Assembly: GCA_026397965.1 (NCBI GenBank)
Contig: JAPLTU010000072.1
Coordinates: 51,629-115,628 of the forward strand
From: Verrucomicrobiota bacterium
Lineage (GTDB): Bacteria > Verrucomicrobiota > Verrucomicrobiia > Opitutales > UBA953
Length of the DNA stretch: 64,000 nucleotides
Reading direction: 5' to 3'
A program made the translations under genes and the position numbers. A model generated the notes under the pieces. The model saw nothing but the letters and a program-made list of their open reading frames with translations, ran no database searches and was not told the DNA's origin. Numbering within the stretch: position 1 is the first letter of the stretch; each line of letters starts with the position of its first letter. Shown here one piece after another: positions 35,476 to 44,819 of the stretch.

Positions 35476-35682
35476 TCGTTCTTCGGCCCCGGATCTTCCG
35501 GGGCCGCCCTCGGGGGGTTGCGCCTGTCACAGTTGTAGTTGAAATACACTTACATCATAAAACCTGCCTAAAAGCCTACCCCAAGGTAAAATACCCACCC
35601 ACCTGACGAGGAACTAGGGTGTTTAACTAATAACTATTATTGTGCCTATCCCGAGATAAGATTAGACCCGAACCGTCCTCGC

Positions 35683-38292
35683 ATGGCCGACCTTTCTACC
35701 CTTCCCGAACTTCTGCCTTGGCCTTACTTGGTCTGCAGCCGCGAAGGCTTGGTCCTTTTCGCCAACCAGCACGTCGAACGTGCGATCGGGCTCAAGATCG
35801 CCAAAGACGCAAAGATCGACGAAATTTTCCAAGAGCTGGAAAGCGGTCGGCCGATTTCATCTTTAGTGAAAACCGCGGCCCGCTGGTCGGCTTGGAGCGG
35901 ACTATTGGAATTACGCCACCCGGATAAAGGCCGCCCTACTCTCGCCACCAAGGTCATCCTTCAGCCTGACCCGAAATTACCGAACCAAGTCTGGGTCATC
36001 TTCGTCGACGACGCCCAACTCAACGGCGTCCCCCTCCTCACCCCGCGTTCGAGTGTCAGCCTCGCGCGTACGCTCATCGAGAACTCGCCTGACTTCATCA
36101 TCTTCCGCGACCTTCAAGGCCGCATCCTGCACACCAGCCGCAGCTTCGACGACTTCTTAGCCCTGCCCTACCGCGGCTTTTTATCCGACCTGAAGCTGAA
36201 AGACATCCTCGATCAAGTGACGTTTGAGCAGTTTGAAAAGTTCGACGAAGAAGTGACGCGGACCGGCCAGAGCATGCGCCACGCCGTGATGCATTTCGCC
36301 ACCCATGACGGCCGCTCTCGTCTGGTCCGGGTCGTCCATGAACGTATCAAAGGCGGCGGCGGCTTGCCCGCCGGCCTCCTTACCTTCGCCAGTAACGTGA
36401 CCGAAACGGTCGACGAGCATAATCGCCTGCGCCTCGCCCTCGACAAGGCCGAGGAAGTCGCCGCCGCCAAATGGCAATTCGTGGCCAACGTGACCCACGA
36501 GATCCGCAACCCGCTCAACGCCATCCAAGGCCTTTGCGAAACCGGCCTAGAAAATCCTGGTTCTGCCTACGACGATATCCTGCAGAAAATCCAGCAGTGC
36601 GCCGGCGAGCTCGAAGACACCGTGCGCGACATTCTGGACTTCTCCCGCCTCGACCGGGGCAATGTCACCATCGAGAACATCCCCTTCAATCCCATCCGGG
36701 CCTTCGAAGAAGTCGCCGCACAATTCCAACACCAAGCACGCCGTAAAGGCATCGAGTTGGCGGCGTTATGTCAGGTAGATGCACCGCAATCGGTCATGGG
36801 AGACCCCGTCAAATTCCGCCGAATCATCGCCAACCTCGTCGGCAACGCCGTGAAATTCACCCAACAGGGCCACGTCCACGCTTTTCTGGAATTCGAAAAT
36901 CGCGACGGAAGGCTGCGCGCGCAACTACAAGTCAGCGATACCGGTATCGGCATCCCCACTGATCGGCTGGAAAGCATCTTCGAACCTTTCACCCAAGCCG
37001 ACGCCTCGACGACGCGACGATTTGGCGGCACCGGCCTCGGCCTGACCATCGTGCGCAGCCTCGCCCAAGCCATGGATGGTTTCGTCAAGGTCAAGAGCGA
37101 GCCCGGCAGCGGCAGCACTTTTACGGCGACCGTCCAGCTCGACCTTAACCCAGCGTTCACCTCTCTGCCCAACCCGAACCTAAGCCAGCAACGGCTCCTG
37201 ATTGTTGGCGGCGACTCCACGATTAGACGCTGGCTCAACCACGCACTCACGCACTGGGGGGCGACCTGTATCGAAATCGAAAATAACGAGACCATCGAAG
37301 TCACCTGGAACGAAGCCGCTGCGCAAGGCACCCCCTTCACCCGCGCCCTCATTGACTTACCCGACGACGTCAACCCACGCCTCCCGGCCATTCCCCGAGA
37401 ATTGACCATCCTGATGACCGCACCGGAATTAGAACTGCGCCGTCATGCCCAACTTTACAAACCCCTCACGCTGACCGCGCTCGCTGCAAAATTTGTCGCC
37501 GAACTCCCAAGAGATAACGGTGACGACACCGTGCACCGTCCGAACGCTCCGCGCCGCCGCTTACGTATTCTCGTCGCCGAGGATAATGAAGTGAACCGCG
37601 AAGTCGCGGTCGCGCGGCTCCGGCGGGCTGGCCATGAGGTCAATGCCGCTGTCGACGGCGAGGCCGCCTTGGAGCTCTGGCGGGCCAAGGATTTTGATGT
37701 GGCCATCCTCGACATCCAAATGCCTCTGCACGACGGCATCGATGTCGCCACGACCATCCGGGCCGAGGAGCGGGATCGCAACCGGCGCCACACTTTCCTG
37801 CTCGCCCTGACGGCGATGACCCAAGAAACCGATCGGGCCCGCTGTGAAATCGCCGGCTTCGACGCCTACCTGGCCAAACCCGTCCGCGGCACCGAACTCC
37901 TCGAAAAATTGGAAGTCTTCGCCAGCCAGAATATAATGGTAAACAAGTCTGAAACTGACGATTTCAGCCAAGCTATCCATCAAGCCGAAGCCGAGGAAGC
38001 GGAAGACCTGCGCTGCGCCGCCCGATCTTACGTGCGCCATGCCCATGACATGATTCACCGGCTGGAGGTCGCCAGAGATGCCAGTAATCTCGAATTACTA
38101 AGCCGGGAGGCCCACGGAATCAAAGGCATGCTCTCGCTGATGTCCTGTGCCAGCCTCGCCCGCCTGGCTAACTCGATTGAAGTAGACCCCGGGCAAGCGG
38201 ATATCAGCGTTCAAGCAAATGAGCTCATCGTCGGCTTGCGGAATCTGCTCGAGACCTTACAGTCTCGGTCAGACCTAAGCCCACATGGCTAA
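35683..38292 (+). CDS. hybrid sensor histidine kinase (PAS, HisKA, HATPase, REC, Hpt)
   Basis: An 869-residue cytoplasmic kinase with no clear membrane helix. Order: a PAS-like N-terminus (about 10-110), a PAS domain (about 125-245), HisKA with phosphoacceptor His272 in THEIRNPLNAIQGL, HATPase with GNAVKFT, SDTGIGIP and FGGTGLGLTI (about 365-485), a degenerate receiver (about 505-610), a canonical receiver (about 628-745, AEDNEVNREVAV and the phospho-Asp in LDIQMP), and a C-terminal Hpt domain with His in EAHGIKGML (about 808). The first receiver has VGGDST where acidic residues are expected. Its stop overlaps the clpS start by 8 bases. Signal unknown. Confidence 0.92.
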   Translation: MADLSTLPELLPWPYLVCSREGLVLFANQHVERAIGLKIAKDAKIDEIFQELESGRPISSLVKTAARWSAWSGLLELRHPDKGRPTLATKVILQPDPKLPNQVWVIFVDDAQLNGVPLLTPRSSVSLARTLIENSPDFIIFRDLQGRILHTSRSFDDFLALPYRGFLSDLKLKDILDQVTFEQFEKFDEEVTRTGQSMRHAVMHFATHDGRSRLVRVVHERIKGGGGLPAGLLTFASNVTETVDEHNRLRLALDKAEEVAAAKWQFVANVTHEIRNPLNAIQGLCETGLENPGSAYDDILQKIQQCAGELEDTVRDILDFSRLDRGNVTIENIPFNPIRAFEEVAAQFQHQARRKGIELAALCQVDAPQSVMGDPVKFRRIIANLVGNAVKFTQQGHVHAFLEFENRDGRLRAQLQVSDTGIGIPTDRLESIFEPFTQADASTTRRFGGTGLGLTIVRSLAQAMDGFVKVKSEPGSGSTFTATVQLDLNPAFTSLPNPNLSQQRLLIVGGDSTIRRWLNHALTHWGATCIEIENNETIEVTWNEAAAQGTPFTRALIDLPDDVNPRLPAIPRELTILMTAPELELRRHAQLYKPLTLTALAAKFVAELPRDNGDDTVHRPNAPRRRLRILVAEDNEVNREVAVARLRRAGHEVNAAVDGEAALELWRAKDFDVAILDIQMPLHDGIDVATTIRAEERDRNRRHTFLLALTAMTQETDRARCEIAGFDAYLAKPVRGTELLEKLEVFASQNIMVNKSETDDFSQAIHQAEAEEAEDLRCAARSYVRHAHDMIHRLEVARDASNLELLSREAHGIKGMLSLMSCASLARLANSIEVDPGQADISVQANELIVGLRNLLETLQSRSDLSPHG

Positions 38293-38572
38293 GCCGAAAA
38301 CTAAGCTCGAAAATAAACCCCAGACGGTTGTCGCCCCCGCTCCCAAGTGGAACGTGGTCGTACTGAACGATCCGATCAATTATCAAGGTTATGTCGTCAT
38401 CGCCTTCGTCAGCGTCTTGCGCATCACCAGCCCGGAGGCCAAGAAACTCATGCGGACCATCCATCAAAACGGGCGCACCACCGTCTGGACTGGCGAACGC
38501 GAACGCGCGGAGATGCTCGCTTTGGAGTTACAGCAATGGCACCTGAACGCCCTGCTCGAAAAAGATGCCTGA
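38285..38572 (+). CDS. clpS: ClpS, adaptor of the Clp protease
   Basis: A 95-residue adaptor that delivers N-degron substrates to ClpAP or ClpCP. The core WNVVVLNDPINYQGYVV carries the conserved Asn-Asp of the N-end binding pocket, followed by HQNGRTTVWTGERERAEM (the usual H-x-x-G and GERE motifs). A flexible Lys-rich N-terminus of about 20 residues matches the ClpS adaptor arm. It overlaps the kinase gene before it and the DUF2017 gene after it (by 8 bases), so all three are likely translationally coupled. Confidence 0.93.
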   Translation: MAKPKTKLENKPQTVVAPAPKWNVVVLNDPINYQGYVVIAFVSVLRITSPEAKKLMRTIHQNGRTTVWTGERERAEMLALELQQWHLNALLEKDA

Positions 38573-39032
38573 ACTACGCCTCAGCATGACGGCCGAAGCC
38601 CGGACTGTCCTAACCGATCTGCTTAAACTCATCGCGCCGGCGGCGGCCCGCGTCAGCGTGAATCGAGCCCAAATCCCCGATAACGACCAAGAAATCGCCG
38701 GCTTCTGGACGGAGAACCTTTCCGCTCATGCCGCCGAAGAAGCCCGCCTCTTAGCCCACGCTTTTATCCAGGCCAAAGGCGACCCGGCCATAATCATATT
38801 AAGAGACGAGGCCCAAGCTTGTGCATTCTTACGGGCGCTCTCCGCCGTCCGTTTCGCCCTACGCGACCTCGTCTTCGCCGATATTTCGGACGACCGGCTG
38901 GAAGACCCTAGCGACCTGGACGACGACGAAAGCCTGCCGACCGAAAAGCGCCACGCCCTCGCCTGCTACGCCTGCTTCGGCCTCTTGCAACAATCGTTAG
39001 TCCGGCAGCTTGACCCCGAAGCTTTTGATTAA
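38565..39032 (+). CDS. DUF2017-like protein
   Basis: A 155-residue acidic helical protein adjacent to clpS. In Actinobacteria a DUF2017 gene commonly follows clpS; the position here and the mostly helical, Glu/Asp-rich sequence (SDDRLEDPSDLDDDESLP) suggest a related protein, although I cannot confirm the family from motif alone. No catalytic signature. Overlap with clpS implies a linked function, perhaps in adaptor or substrate delivery. Fairly sure it is a real gene, less sure of the family. Confidence 0.6.
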   Translation: MPELRLSMTAEARTVLTDLLKLIAPAAARVSVNRAQIPDNDQEIAGFWTENLSAHAAEEARLLAHAFIQAKGDPAIIILRDEAQACAFLRALSAVRFALRDLVFADISDDRLEDPSDLDDDESLPTEKRHALACYACFGLLQQSLVRQLDPEAFD

Positions 39033-39080
39033 AGCAAGAAAGCGATTGAAGGAGTACCTTGCCTCGTCAACAACTCAACT

Positions 39081-40943
39081 GTGTTACAGGGCCTGACCGG
39101 ACTACTTCAAAATCTCATCCGACTGCTTAAGAAAGCCGTCGCCCTTCCCCGTCCCGCCCTCTTCCCGATTGGACGCGTGGCCAAAGAGATGGATGGTCCG
39201 ACCGTGAAGGCCGACCTAATTGCCGGACTGAGCGTGGCCTTGCTGGCCTTTCCGATGTCGATGGCTTTCGCGATGAAAGCGGGCCTACCCGTGTGGTGCG
39301 GTCTCGTGGGCTGCGGGGTGGCCGCTTTGGTAGCGCCGATTTTCAGCGGCTCGGCCAATCTGTCCGCCGGCCCGACCAATGCTTCCGCCGCCTTGCTCCT
39401 CGGTGCCTTTGCGACCTTAGGTGCGATCTCACCCGAACAACGGGCGGCGGCTTTGCCGACCTTGGTACTGATGGCGGGCATCTTCCTTTTACTGGCCTCA
39501 TGGCTTCGCTTGGGAGGCTTTGCTGATTTCGTACCGCGCACGGTCATCTCGGCTTATATCGCCGCCGCCGCGCTCCGCGTCATCGCCCTGCAATTACCCA
39601 CCGCGCTTGGTATGCCCGGCGACCACAGCGGCGAATCGCTCTTCGAAGTCATCTGGGCCGCCGTAAAAATGGGCCGCCATCTGCTCATCAACGTCGATTT
39701 CTATTTGGCCATCGTCACTGGGATAACTTACTTCCTGCTCCGCAAACCCTACGGTGCGGGAAAAGCCATCGTGGGCGCCATTACCGTGGCGACCATCGGC
39801 GCGGCGCTGGGTCAATCGGTCATCCATAACCAAGGCTCCCATGCCGATCTCGTGCATTATGTCGGCGACGCCGCGCGTTCCGCCGCCGTGCTCCACCTAC
39901 CTGAATTTACTGCGCACACTTTATCCACACTCTTCTCCCCAGCCCTCGCCCTCGCGGTGCTGGTCATCATCGAAGGGACGGCCAACGCCCGGGCTTCAGC
40001 GCTGAAAACGGGGCGCGCTTCCGATTTGCACCAAGAAGTCTTCGGCCTCGGCATGGCCAACCTCGCCTGCGCCTTCTCGGGCGGCATGGCCGCCTCAGGC
40101 TCGATTAGCCGCTCAGCGCTCAATGTCGCCAGCGGTGCCCGCACGGCTTACGCTTCGTTGTTCTGCGGCCTAATCATCCTCGGGGCCGGCTTGCTAATTA
40201 GCAGCTGGGTCGCCCTTGTACCGCTCTCATGCCTGGCGATCTTGGTCATCCTGGCAGAAATTGAATTGGCCAACTTCGCGGTGATTAAATTGATTTTAAA
40301 ATCCGGCGCCCAAGATCGCACGGTCTTCCTCGCGACTTTTATCACGGCCCTCATCGCCCCGCTCGACGTGGCAATCTTCTTCGGTACCGGCATCGCCGTG
40401 GCGTTCTACCTCCGCAAGACTTCGAAGCCCGAAGTCGTTGAATATGATTTCTCCGAAGCCGGCGAAATCAAGGTACGCCCCAAAGGCCAAGGCACGACGG
40501 GCATTTCCATCCTGCACGTCGAAGGCAGTCTGCACTTCGGTGCGACCCAAGCCTTCCATGAACATCTGCGTCGCGCCTCTTCGGATCCGAATCTGAAAGT
40601 GATGGTAGTAAAGTTCCGCGAGGCCATCCACCTCGACGCCAATGGCGTCCTTTTATTGCGCGATTTATCCGAGACCTTGAAAGCGGCGCAGCGCCATCTG
40701 ATCCTTTGCGAAGCTAAGCCCGAGACCATGGCGATCTTCCAGAATGCCGGGTTGGTCGAAACCATCGGAGTGGAGAACGTCATCCCCTGGGACGAAACAA
40801 ACCCCACGGCCGCGCTGGCCAAAGCCGTCCGTCGGGCCCGCGAACTAGCAGGCGGTGGCGAAGCCGTCCTGCACATCGTCACCGCCCCGCACCCCGAGCT
40901 ACCCCGACCCGCCTCGGCGACCGGGGAGGATTGGCAGATTTAG
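39081..40943 (+). CDS. SulP-family anion transporter with STAS domain
   Basis: A 620-residue inner-membrane transporter of the SLC26/SulP family, moving sulfate, bicarbonate or another anion. It has about 12-14 helices, with the SulP-type sequence AGLSVALLAFPMSMAFAMKAGLP in the first helices and GMANLACAFSGGMAASGSISRSALN farther on, and a cytoplasmic STAS domain at the C-terminus (ISILHVEGSLHFGATQAF, DANGVLLLRDLSETLKAAQ). The substrate cannot be read off. GTG at 39081 is the assumed start; an unusual hydrophobic leader precedes the first helix. No neighbouring carbonic anhydrase or sulfur genes. Confidence 0.87.
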   Translation: MLQGLTGLLQNLIRLLKKAVALPRPALFPIGRVAKEMDGPTVKADLIAGLSVALLAFPMSMAFAMKAGLPVWCGLVGCGVAALVAPIFSGSANLSAGPTNASAALLLGAFATLGAISPEQRAAALPTLVLMAGIFLLLASWLRLGGFADFVPRTVISAYIAAAALRVIALQLPTALGMPGDHSGESLFEVIWAAVKMGRHLLINVDFYLAIVTGITYFLLRKPYGAGKAIVGAITVATIGAALGQSVIHNQGSHADLVHYVGDAARSAAVLHLPEFTAHTLSTLFSPALALAVLVIIEGTANARASALKTGRASDLHQEVFGLGMANLACAFSGGMAASGSISRSALNVASGARTAYASLFCGLIILGAGLLISSWVALVPLSCLAILVILAEIELANFAVIKLILKSGAQDRTVFLATFITALIAPLDVAIFFGTGIAVAFYLRKTSKPEVVEYDFSEAGEIKVRPKGQGTTGISILHVEGSLHFGATQAFHEHLRRASSDPNLKVMVVKFREAIHLDANGVLLLRDLSETLKAAQRHLILCEAKPETMAIFQNAGLVETIGVENVIPWDETNPTAALAKAVRRARELAGGGEAVLHIVTAPHPELPRPASATGEDWQI

Positions 40944-41031
40944 GCATCTGCCGCCTTTTTCGGACAAGCGGAACGGGACCTTGAGGGTTTTATGGAGGTT
41001 TATGAATTATGGCTTGAAGCCTGCCCTCCGA

Positions 41032-41048
41032 CTCCCCCTTTTGGGGAG
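41032..41048 (+). promoter_or_regulatory. small hairpin in the fba leader
   Basis: CTCCCC, a 5-base loop (CTTTT), GGGGAG, located about 40 bases upstream of the fba start codon. It could be the attenuated end of an upstream transcript or a structured 5' UTR; no T-run follows. Functional meaning uncertain. Confidence 0.3.
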
Positions 41049-41085
41049 GTGTCCGCGTTGATTCGGACCGCACTTTCCTCGAACC

Positions 41086-42159
41086 ATGAGCACCTACAGC
41101 GAAATCCAACAACACCTCGGCACCGAAGCCGAAAATCTTCTCGGGTTTAAGAACCCCAAGATTTCAAAGGATCAGATCCACCAGCCTCGCGCTGATTGGG
41201 TTGAGCACGCCTTTACCGCCTCGGACCGCAACAATCGCGTCCTGGCCAACCTCCAGCGCCTCTACGGCTCTGGTCGCCTCGCTAACACGGGCTACGTCTC
41301 GATCCTACCGGTCGACCAAGGCATCGAGCACTCCGCCGGCGCTTCGTTCGCCAAGAACCCCATCTACTTCGACGGCGAAAATATTGTGAAGCTCGCCATC
41401 GAAGGCGGTTGCAACGCGGTCTGCTCGACTTTCGGCGTCCTCAGCAGCGTCTCCCGTCGCTACGCCCACAAGATCCCCTTCATGGTGAAGATCAACCACA
41501 ACCAGTTGCTCACCTACCCTAACGTCGGCGACCAAGTCATGTACGGCACGATCAAGCAAGCCGCCGACATGGGCTGCGCGGCCGTCGGGGCGACGATCTA
41601 CTTCGGCTCCGCCGAAACCAATCGCCAGATCATCGAAGTCTCCCACGCCTTCCAAGCCGCCCACGAAATGGGTATGGCGACCGTCCTCTGGTGCTACACC
41701 CGCAACAACGCTTTTAAGACGAAGGACAAAGATTATCACGTGTCCGCCGACCTTACCGGCCAAGCCAACCACCTCGGCGTCACCATCTGCGCCGACATCA
41801 TCAAGCAGAAGCTTCCCGAGAACAACGGCGGCTACCTCGCCATCCAGGCCACAGAATCTTCGTACGGCAAAATCGACAAGCGCATGTACACCGACCTTTC
41901 GACCGATCACCCGATCGACCTCACCCGCTACCAGGTCGCCAATTGCTACATGGGTCGCATCGGCCTGATCAACTCCGGCGGCCCCTCGGGCAACAACGAC
42001 TTCGCCGAAGCCGTCAAGACCGCCGTCATCAACAAGCGCGCCGGCGGTCAAGGCCTCATCTCCGGTCGTAAGGCGTTCCAACGCCCGATCGCCGAAGGTG
42101 CTAAGCTCTTGCACACGATCCAAGACGTCTACCTCAACAAAGAAGTCACCATCGCCTAA
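41086..42159 (+). CDS. fbaB: class I fructose-bisphosphate aldolase (DhnA/FbaB type)
   Basis: Cleaves fructose 1,6-bisphosphate to triose phosphates using a Schiff-base Lys. The 357-residue protein contains [20 protein letters not shown], a family signature near residue 70, [11 protein letters not shown] with a candidate Lys, and a C-terminal [12 protein letters not shown] that would carry the Schiff-base Lys of this type. Heavily C-ending codon use signals high expression. A stand-alone gene with its own terminator; it adds the aldolase step missing from the gap-pgk-tpiA cluster at 18.6-21.9 kb. Confidence 0.93.
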   Translation: MSTYSEIQQHLGTEAENLLGFKNPKISKDQIHQPRADWVEHAFTASDRNNRVLANLQRLYGSGRLANTGYVSILPVDQGIEHSAGASFAKNPIYFDGENIVKLAIEGGCNAVCSTFGVLSSVSRRYAHKIPFMVKINHNQLLTYPNVGDQVMYGTIKQAADMGCAAVGATIYFGSAETNRQIIEVSHAFQAAHEMGMATVLWCYTRNNAFKTKDKDYHVSADLTGQANHLGVTICADIIKQKLPENNGGYLAIQATESSYGKIDKRMYTDLSTDHPIDLTRYQVANCYMGRIGLINSGGPSGNNDFAEAVKTAVINKRAGGQGLISGRKAFQRPIAEGAKLLHTIQDVYLNKEVTIA

Positions 42160-42182
42160 GGCGACGGGACCTCTCCCCACGA

Positions 42183-42208
42183 AGCCCCGGCGACCCCGGG
42201 GCTTTTTG
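42183..42208 (+). terminator. intrinsic terminator after fbaB
   Basis: AGCCCCGG, CGAC loop region, CCCGGGGCT followed by TTTTTGTT, about 24 bases after the stop codon. Strong GC stem with a proper T-run. Confidence 0.93.
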
Positions 42209-42244
42209 TTGGGCTACCTCCGGAGGGAGGGACTGCACCACGTG

Positions 42245-42333
42245 CTACCATCGTTCGCCGCAGGGCGAACCATGGTAGGGGCACGATTCATCGTGCAATC
42301 CTTAGCGGAGGGCACGGCGCAGTCGCGCCCCCC
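42245..42333. repeat. dispersed palindromic repeat, GGTAGGGGC family, copy 1
   Basis: Two palindromes in a row: CTACCATCGTTCGCC paired with GGCGAACCATGGTAG (one mismatch, 4-base loop), then GCACGAT/ATCGTGC around a 2-base centre, and a GCAGTCGCGCCCC tail at 42320-42332. The GGTAGGGGC and GCAGTCGCGCCCC units and the upstream CACCACGTG box also occur in 62170-62370. Confidence 0.75.
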
Positions 42334-42360
42334 CTTCCCACAACAGCAAAGCATTTTGCT

Positions 42361-42436
42361 CAAAGGGAAACCGGGAACCGAATAATTGGCTGGGGCTATT
42401 ATGACCGCAGCAAACTTTCCGGCTCCCGGTCTCCCT
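42361..42436. repeat. 76-bp foldback repeat, copy 1
   Basis: About 70% identical to 63454-63529. Its ends pair: GGGAAACCGGGAACCG against CGGCTCCCGGTCTCCC. Where the two copies differ in one arm they largely differ correspondingly in the other, so the hairpin is kept. Confidence 0.75.
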
Positions 42437-42503
42437 CTGCCTTCTTGCACCCCCGCCCGCCTTCGCCCTCGCCCTCTCCGCCCGATTTCCTCATCCTGCC
42501 GTC

Positions 42504-44819
42504 ATGCCCCTCCCTCAAGGCTTTCGCGCATGGTTGGAAAAGGAATCTCAACTCTGGCAACAGGACGGACTGCTGCCCTCCGGACAACGCGAACGCCTCC
42601 TCGCCCGCTACCCCGAAGAAGAAGCCACCAGCGGTCGCCTCGCCTTCGCCCTGCGCACCTTCGGCGTGCTCCTGCTGGGCGCCGCCCTCCTTCTTGTCAT
42701 CGGACATAATTGGGACGACTTTTCGCGCTCGGGGCGCTTGGCCACGGTTCTCGGCGGTCTCGTCGGCATCCAAGGTATCGGGCTTTGGTATTCGAACCGC
42801 CACTCACGCCAAGGCTCCGTCCTAGGGCACCTCGCGGGATGCATCATGTTCGGAGCGGCCATCATACTTACCGGGCAGATCTACCACCTCGACGCGCATA
42901 GCCCCGATGCGATCCTGGCTTGGTGTATCGGCACCTTGCCCTTCGCGGTCCTGCTCGACTCGACATTGCTCTACCTCGGCGGCCTCATTCTGGCGGGCGT
43001 CTGGCTTAGTTTTGAATCTCAAAGTTTTGGCTTCGGGGCGGGATGGCACAACCAGGCCGCGAATCATCGGCTCTTATTCTTCGCACTTCTCGCGCCGGCG
43101 ACCTGGGCGGCGTATCGCAAAGCCCGGCCGGCTCTCGCTGGTGCCGTAGCCTGGGCGACGATGTTCTCGTGGATTTATTTCGGAGGCGACATCGGCATAC
43201 CTTACTTTGTCCTACCCCTGGTCATAGCTTCCCTCCATACGACCGGCGATGCTCGGGCGCGCGGCTGGCGTTTCATCGGCGGCGTCGGCGTCACCGTAAT
43301 CACACTGCTCCTCGGCGACATCAACAGCACCCACCGCTCGGATTTCTTTAAGTTGGAGACCTTAACCAGCCTGCTCATCCTTAGCCTCGCCCTGCTCGCC
43401 CTCTGGTCCGCCGTCCGCTCGCAACTGACTTTACGTATCTGGCCCGCTGGTATCGCATGCGCAACGCTCCTCATCGGCATCGCGAACAATTACGATTTTA
43501 CGCAAAGCCCGATTGGCGGCGTCGTCATCAAGGCAATCGCCAACTTCAGCACGCTCGCCTTGGCCGTGTGGCTGATTCGGCTGGGACTCAACGAAGGCCG
43601 GCTTCGGCCCTACGTTTATGGTTCACTGGTTTTCCTCTCCTGGCTCATCACGCGCTATGTAGACATCGGACACGACCTCGGCATGCTCACGATGGCTGGA
43701 TTCTTCGCCCTCATCGGGGTCATTCTTTTCGTTCTTGCGCGCGTATGGAAAACCCAGAGCGAAAACAACGTCACTACTGAAATGGCGGATTACCGTCCGG
43801 CAGGGATGGAGGCCTTAATCAACCAAGCCAGACCGTATGTCCGCATTTTGCTCCTAGGTTTCATCGCCTTGCAGGCCGGAACAATCGGCTGGATGGTCTG
43901 GCATCATCACCAACCGATGGCCTCAGGGGAACGTTTCACCCTCCGCTGCCGCCCCATCGACCCGCGCGATCTACTGAAAGGCGACTATGTGATTCTAAGC
44001 TACGACTTCAGCCCCGTTCACCAATGGCAACAGCGCTTTCTCGATGAGGAATGGCACAAACTTCATCCCGAAATCAAAAATAACAGGAGCTTGCGCGCGC
44101 CCTTCTTTCGGCTGCCGGACGACACCCTGATCTTCCTGCCCTTGACCAAGAACGCCGAGGGTTTCGGCGAGGCAGGCACGCCAACTCTCTCACGGCCAAA
44201 CGCTGGCACCTACCTCAGAGGCCTCACCCGTGGTAATGGCTTCCGCTTCGGTATCGAAGCTTTTTACGTCAAGGAAGGCGAAGGACGGAAATGGGAGCAA
44301 TTGCGCAACCAAGGCGGCCTGGCGGCTGAAATCGGCATCCTGCCCGACGGCCGCGCGGGTCTTATCAATCTTAAGAACGTCCCCAAGGCCGTCCTGATCC
44401 CAGTCGCTTTTCGTCCGCTCGAACGATTCTTCAGGGTGCGAAAAAACGATGCGCCAGGACCCAGCGCCATGAATCAACCGTTCGGCGTTTCTACCACCAT
44501 CCTCACCGAGACCCAGGCTTTCGCCGATACCTACCAGCCTGCCGCACTCAATGGGCAAAACGCCGTGGCCCCAGATTTCTCTAAGGAAATGGTGCTCACG
44601 TATACGCTCAACGAGACTAACTTCAGCACCGAAGTGCGCTTCCTGAAGACTGAACGCGACGGCAGGGTACTCGTCGCCACAGTGGAAGAAAAACCTGGCG
44701 TTAAACAATCTCACAAGTCGATACCGCAAGCCGCCGTCATCGTGCCACGGGCGGGCATCGAATTCGTGGAATTCCGGAACCCCGACGGCAGGGTCATCAG
44801 CCGCGATAAGGTAAACTGA
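42504..44819 (+). CDS. DUF2157 and GDYXXLXY domain membrane protein
   Basis: A 771-residue polytopic protein. The N-terminal 120 residues match DUF2157 (helix with FGVLLLGAALLLVIGHNW). At least 10 hydrophobic helices follow (about 50-430). The C-terminal domain begins MASGERFTLRCRPIDPRDLL and contains GDYVILSY, the exact G-D-Y-x-x-L-x-Y motif of the GDYXXLXY family, after one last helix at about 450. In many bacteria these two domains are separate genes; here they are fused. Possible duplicated GDYXXLXY-like unit near the end (TYTLNETNFSTEVRFL). Function unknown. Confidence 0.82.
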   Translation: MPLPQGFRAWLEKESQLWQQDGLLPSGQRERLLARYPEEEATSGRLAFALRTFGVLLLGAALLLVIGHNWDDFSRSGRLATVLGGLVGIQGIGLWYSNRHSRQGSVLGHLAGCIMFGAAIILTGQIYHLDAHSPDAILAWCIGTLPFAVLLDSTLLYLGGLILAGVWLSFESQSFGFGAGWHNQAANHRLLFFALLAPATWAAYRKARPALAGAVAWATMFSWIYFGGDIGIPYFVLPLVIASLHTTGDARARGWRFIGGVGVTVITLLLGDINSTHRSDFFKLETLTSLLILSLALLALWSAVRSQLTLRIWPAGIACATLLIGIANNYDFTQSPIGGVVIKAIANFSTLALAVWLIRLGLNEGRLRPYVYGSLVFLSWLITRYVDIGHDLGMLTMAGFFALIGVILFVLARVWKTQSENNVTTEMADYRPAGMEALINQARPYVRILLLGFIALQAGTIGWMVWHHHQPMASGERFTLRCRPIDPRDLLKGDYVILSYDFSPVHQWQQRFLDEEWHKLHPEIKNNRSLRAPFFRLPDDTLIFLPLTKNAEGFGEAGTPTLSRPNAGTYLRGLTRGNGFRFGIEAFYVKEGEGRKWEQLRNQGGLAAEIGILPDGRAGLINLKNVPKAVLIPVAFRPLERFFRVRKNDAPGPSAMNQPFGVSTTILTETQAFADTYQPAALNGQNAVAPDFSKEMVLTYTLNETNFSTEVRFLKTERDGRVLVATVEEKPGVKQSHKSIPQAAVIVPRAGIEFVEFRNPDGRVISRDKVN

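Larger units (their letters stand above)
42160..42503. other. intergenic region rich in palindromic repeats
   Basis: 344 bases between fbaB and the DUF2157 gene with no credible coding frame. It holds the fbaB terminator, two palindromes (42245-42278, 42281-42296) and a 76-base repeat (42361-42436) that recurs at 63454. The combination resembles 62143-62413. Confidence 0.7.

Noticed and set aside
35485..35505. GGCCCCGG/CCGGGGCC hairpin after tRNA-Leu(CAG) as terminator
   Set aside because: A strong GC stem, but no T-run follows and the downstream sequence is GC-rich. It could be a terminator only in a factor-dependent sense.
41305..42180. Minus-strand frame (291 residues) over the aldolase gene
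   Set aside because: The Gly/Val/Asp-rich product with repeats is an antisense artifact of C-ending codon bias in a highly expressed gene.
42209..42503. Repeat cluster as a CRISPR array
   Set aside because: Units are palindromes of different type, not spaced direct repeats of constant length, and no cas genes are present.
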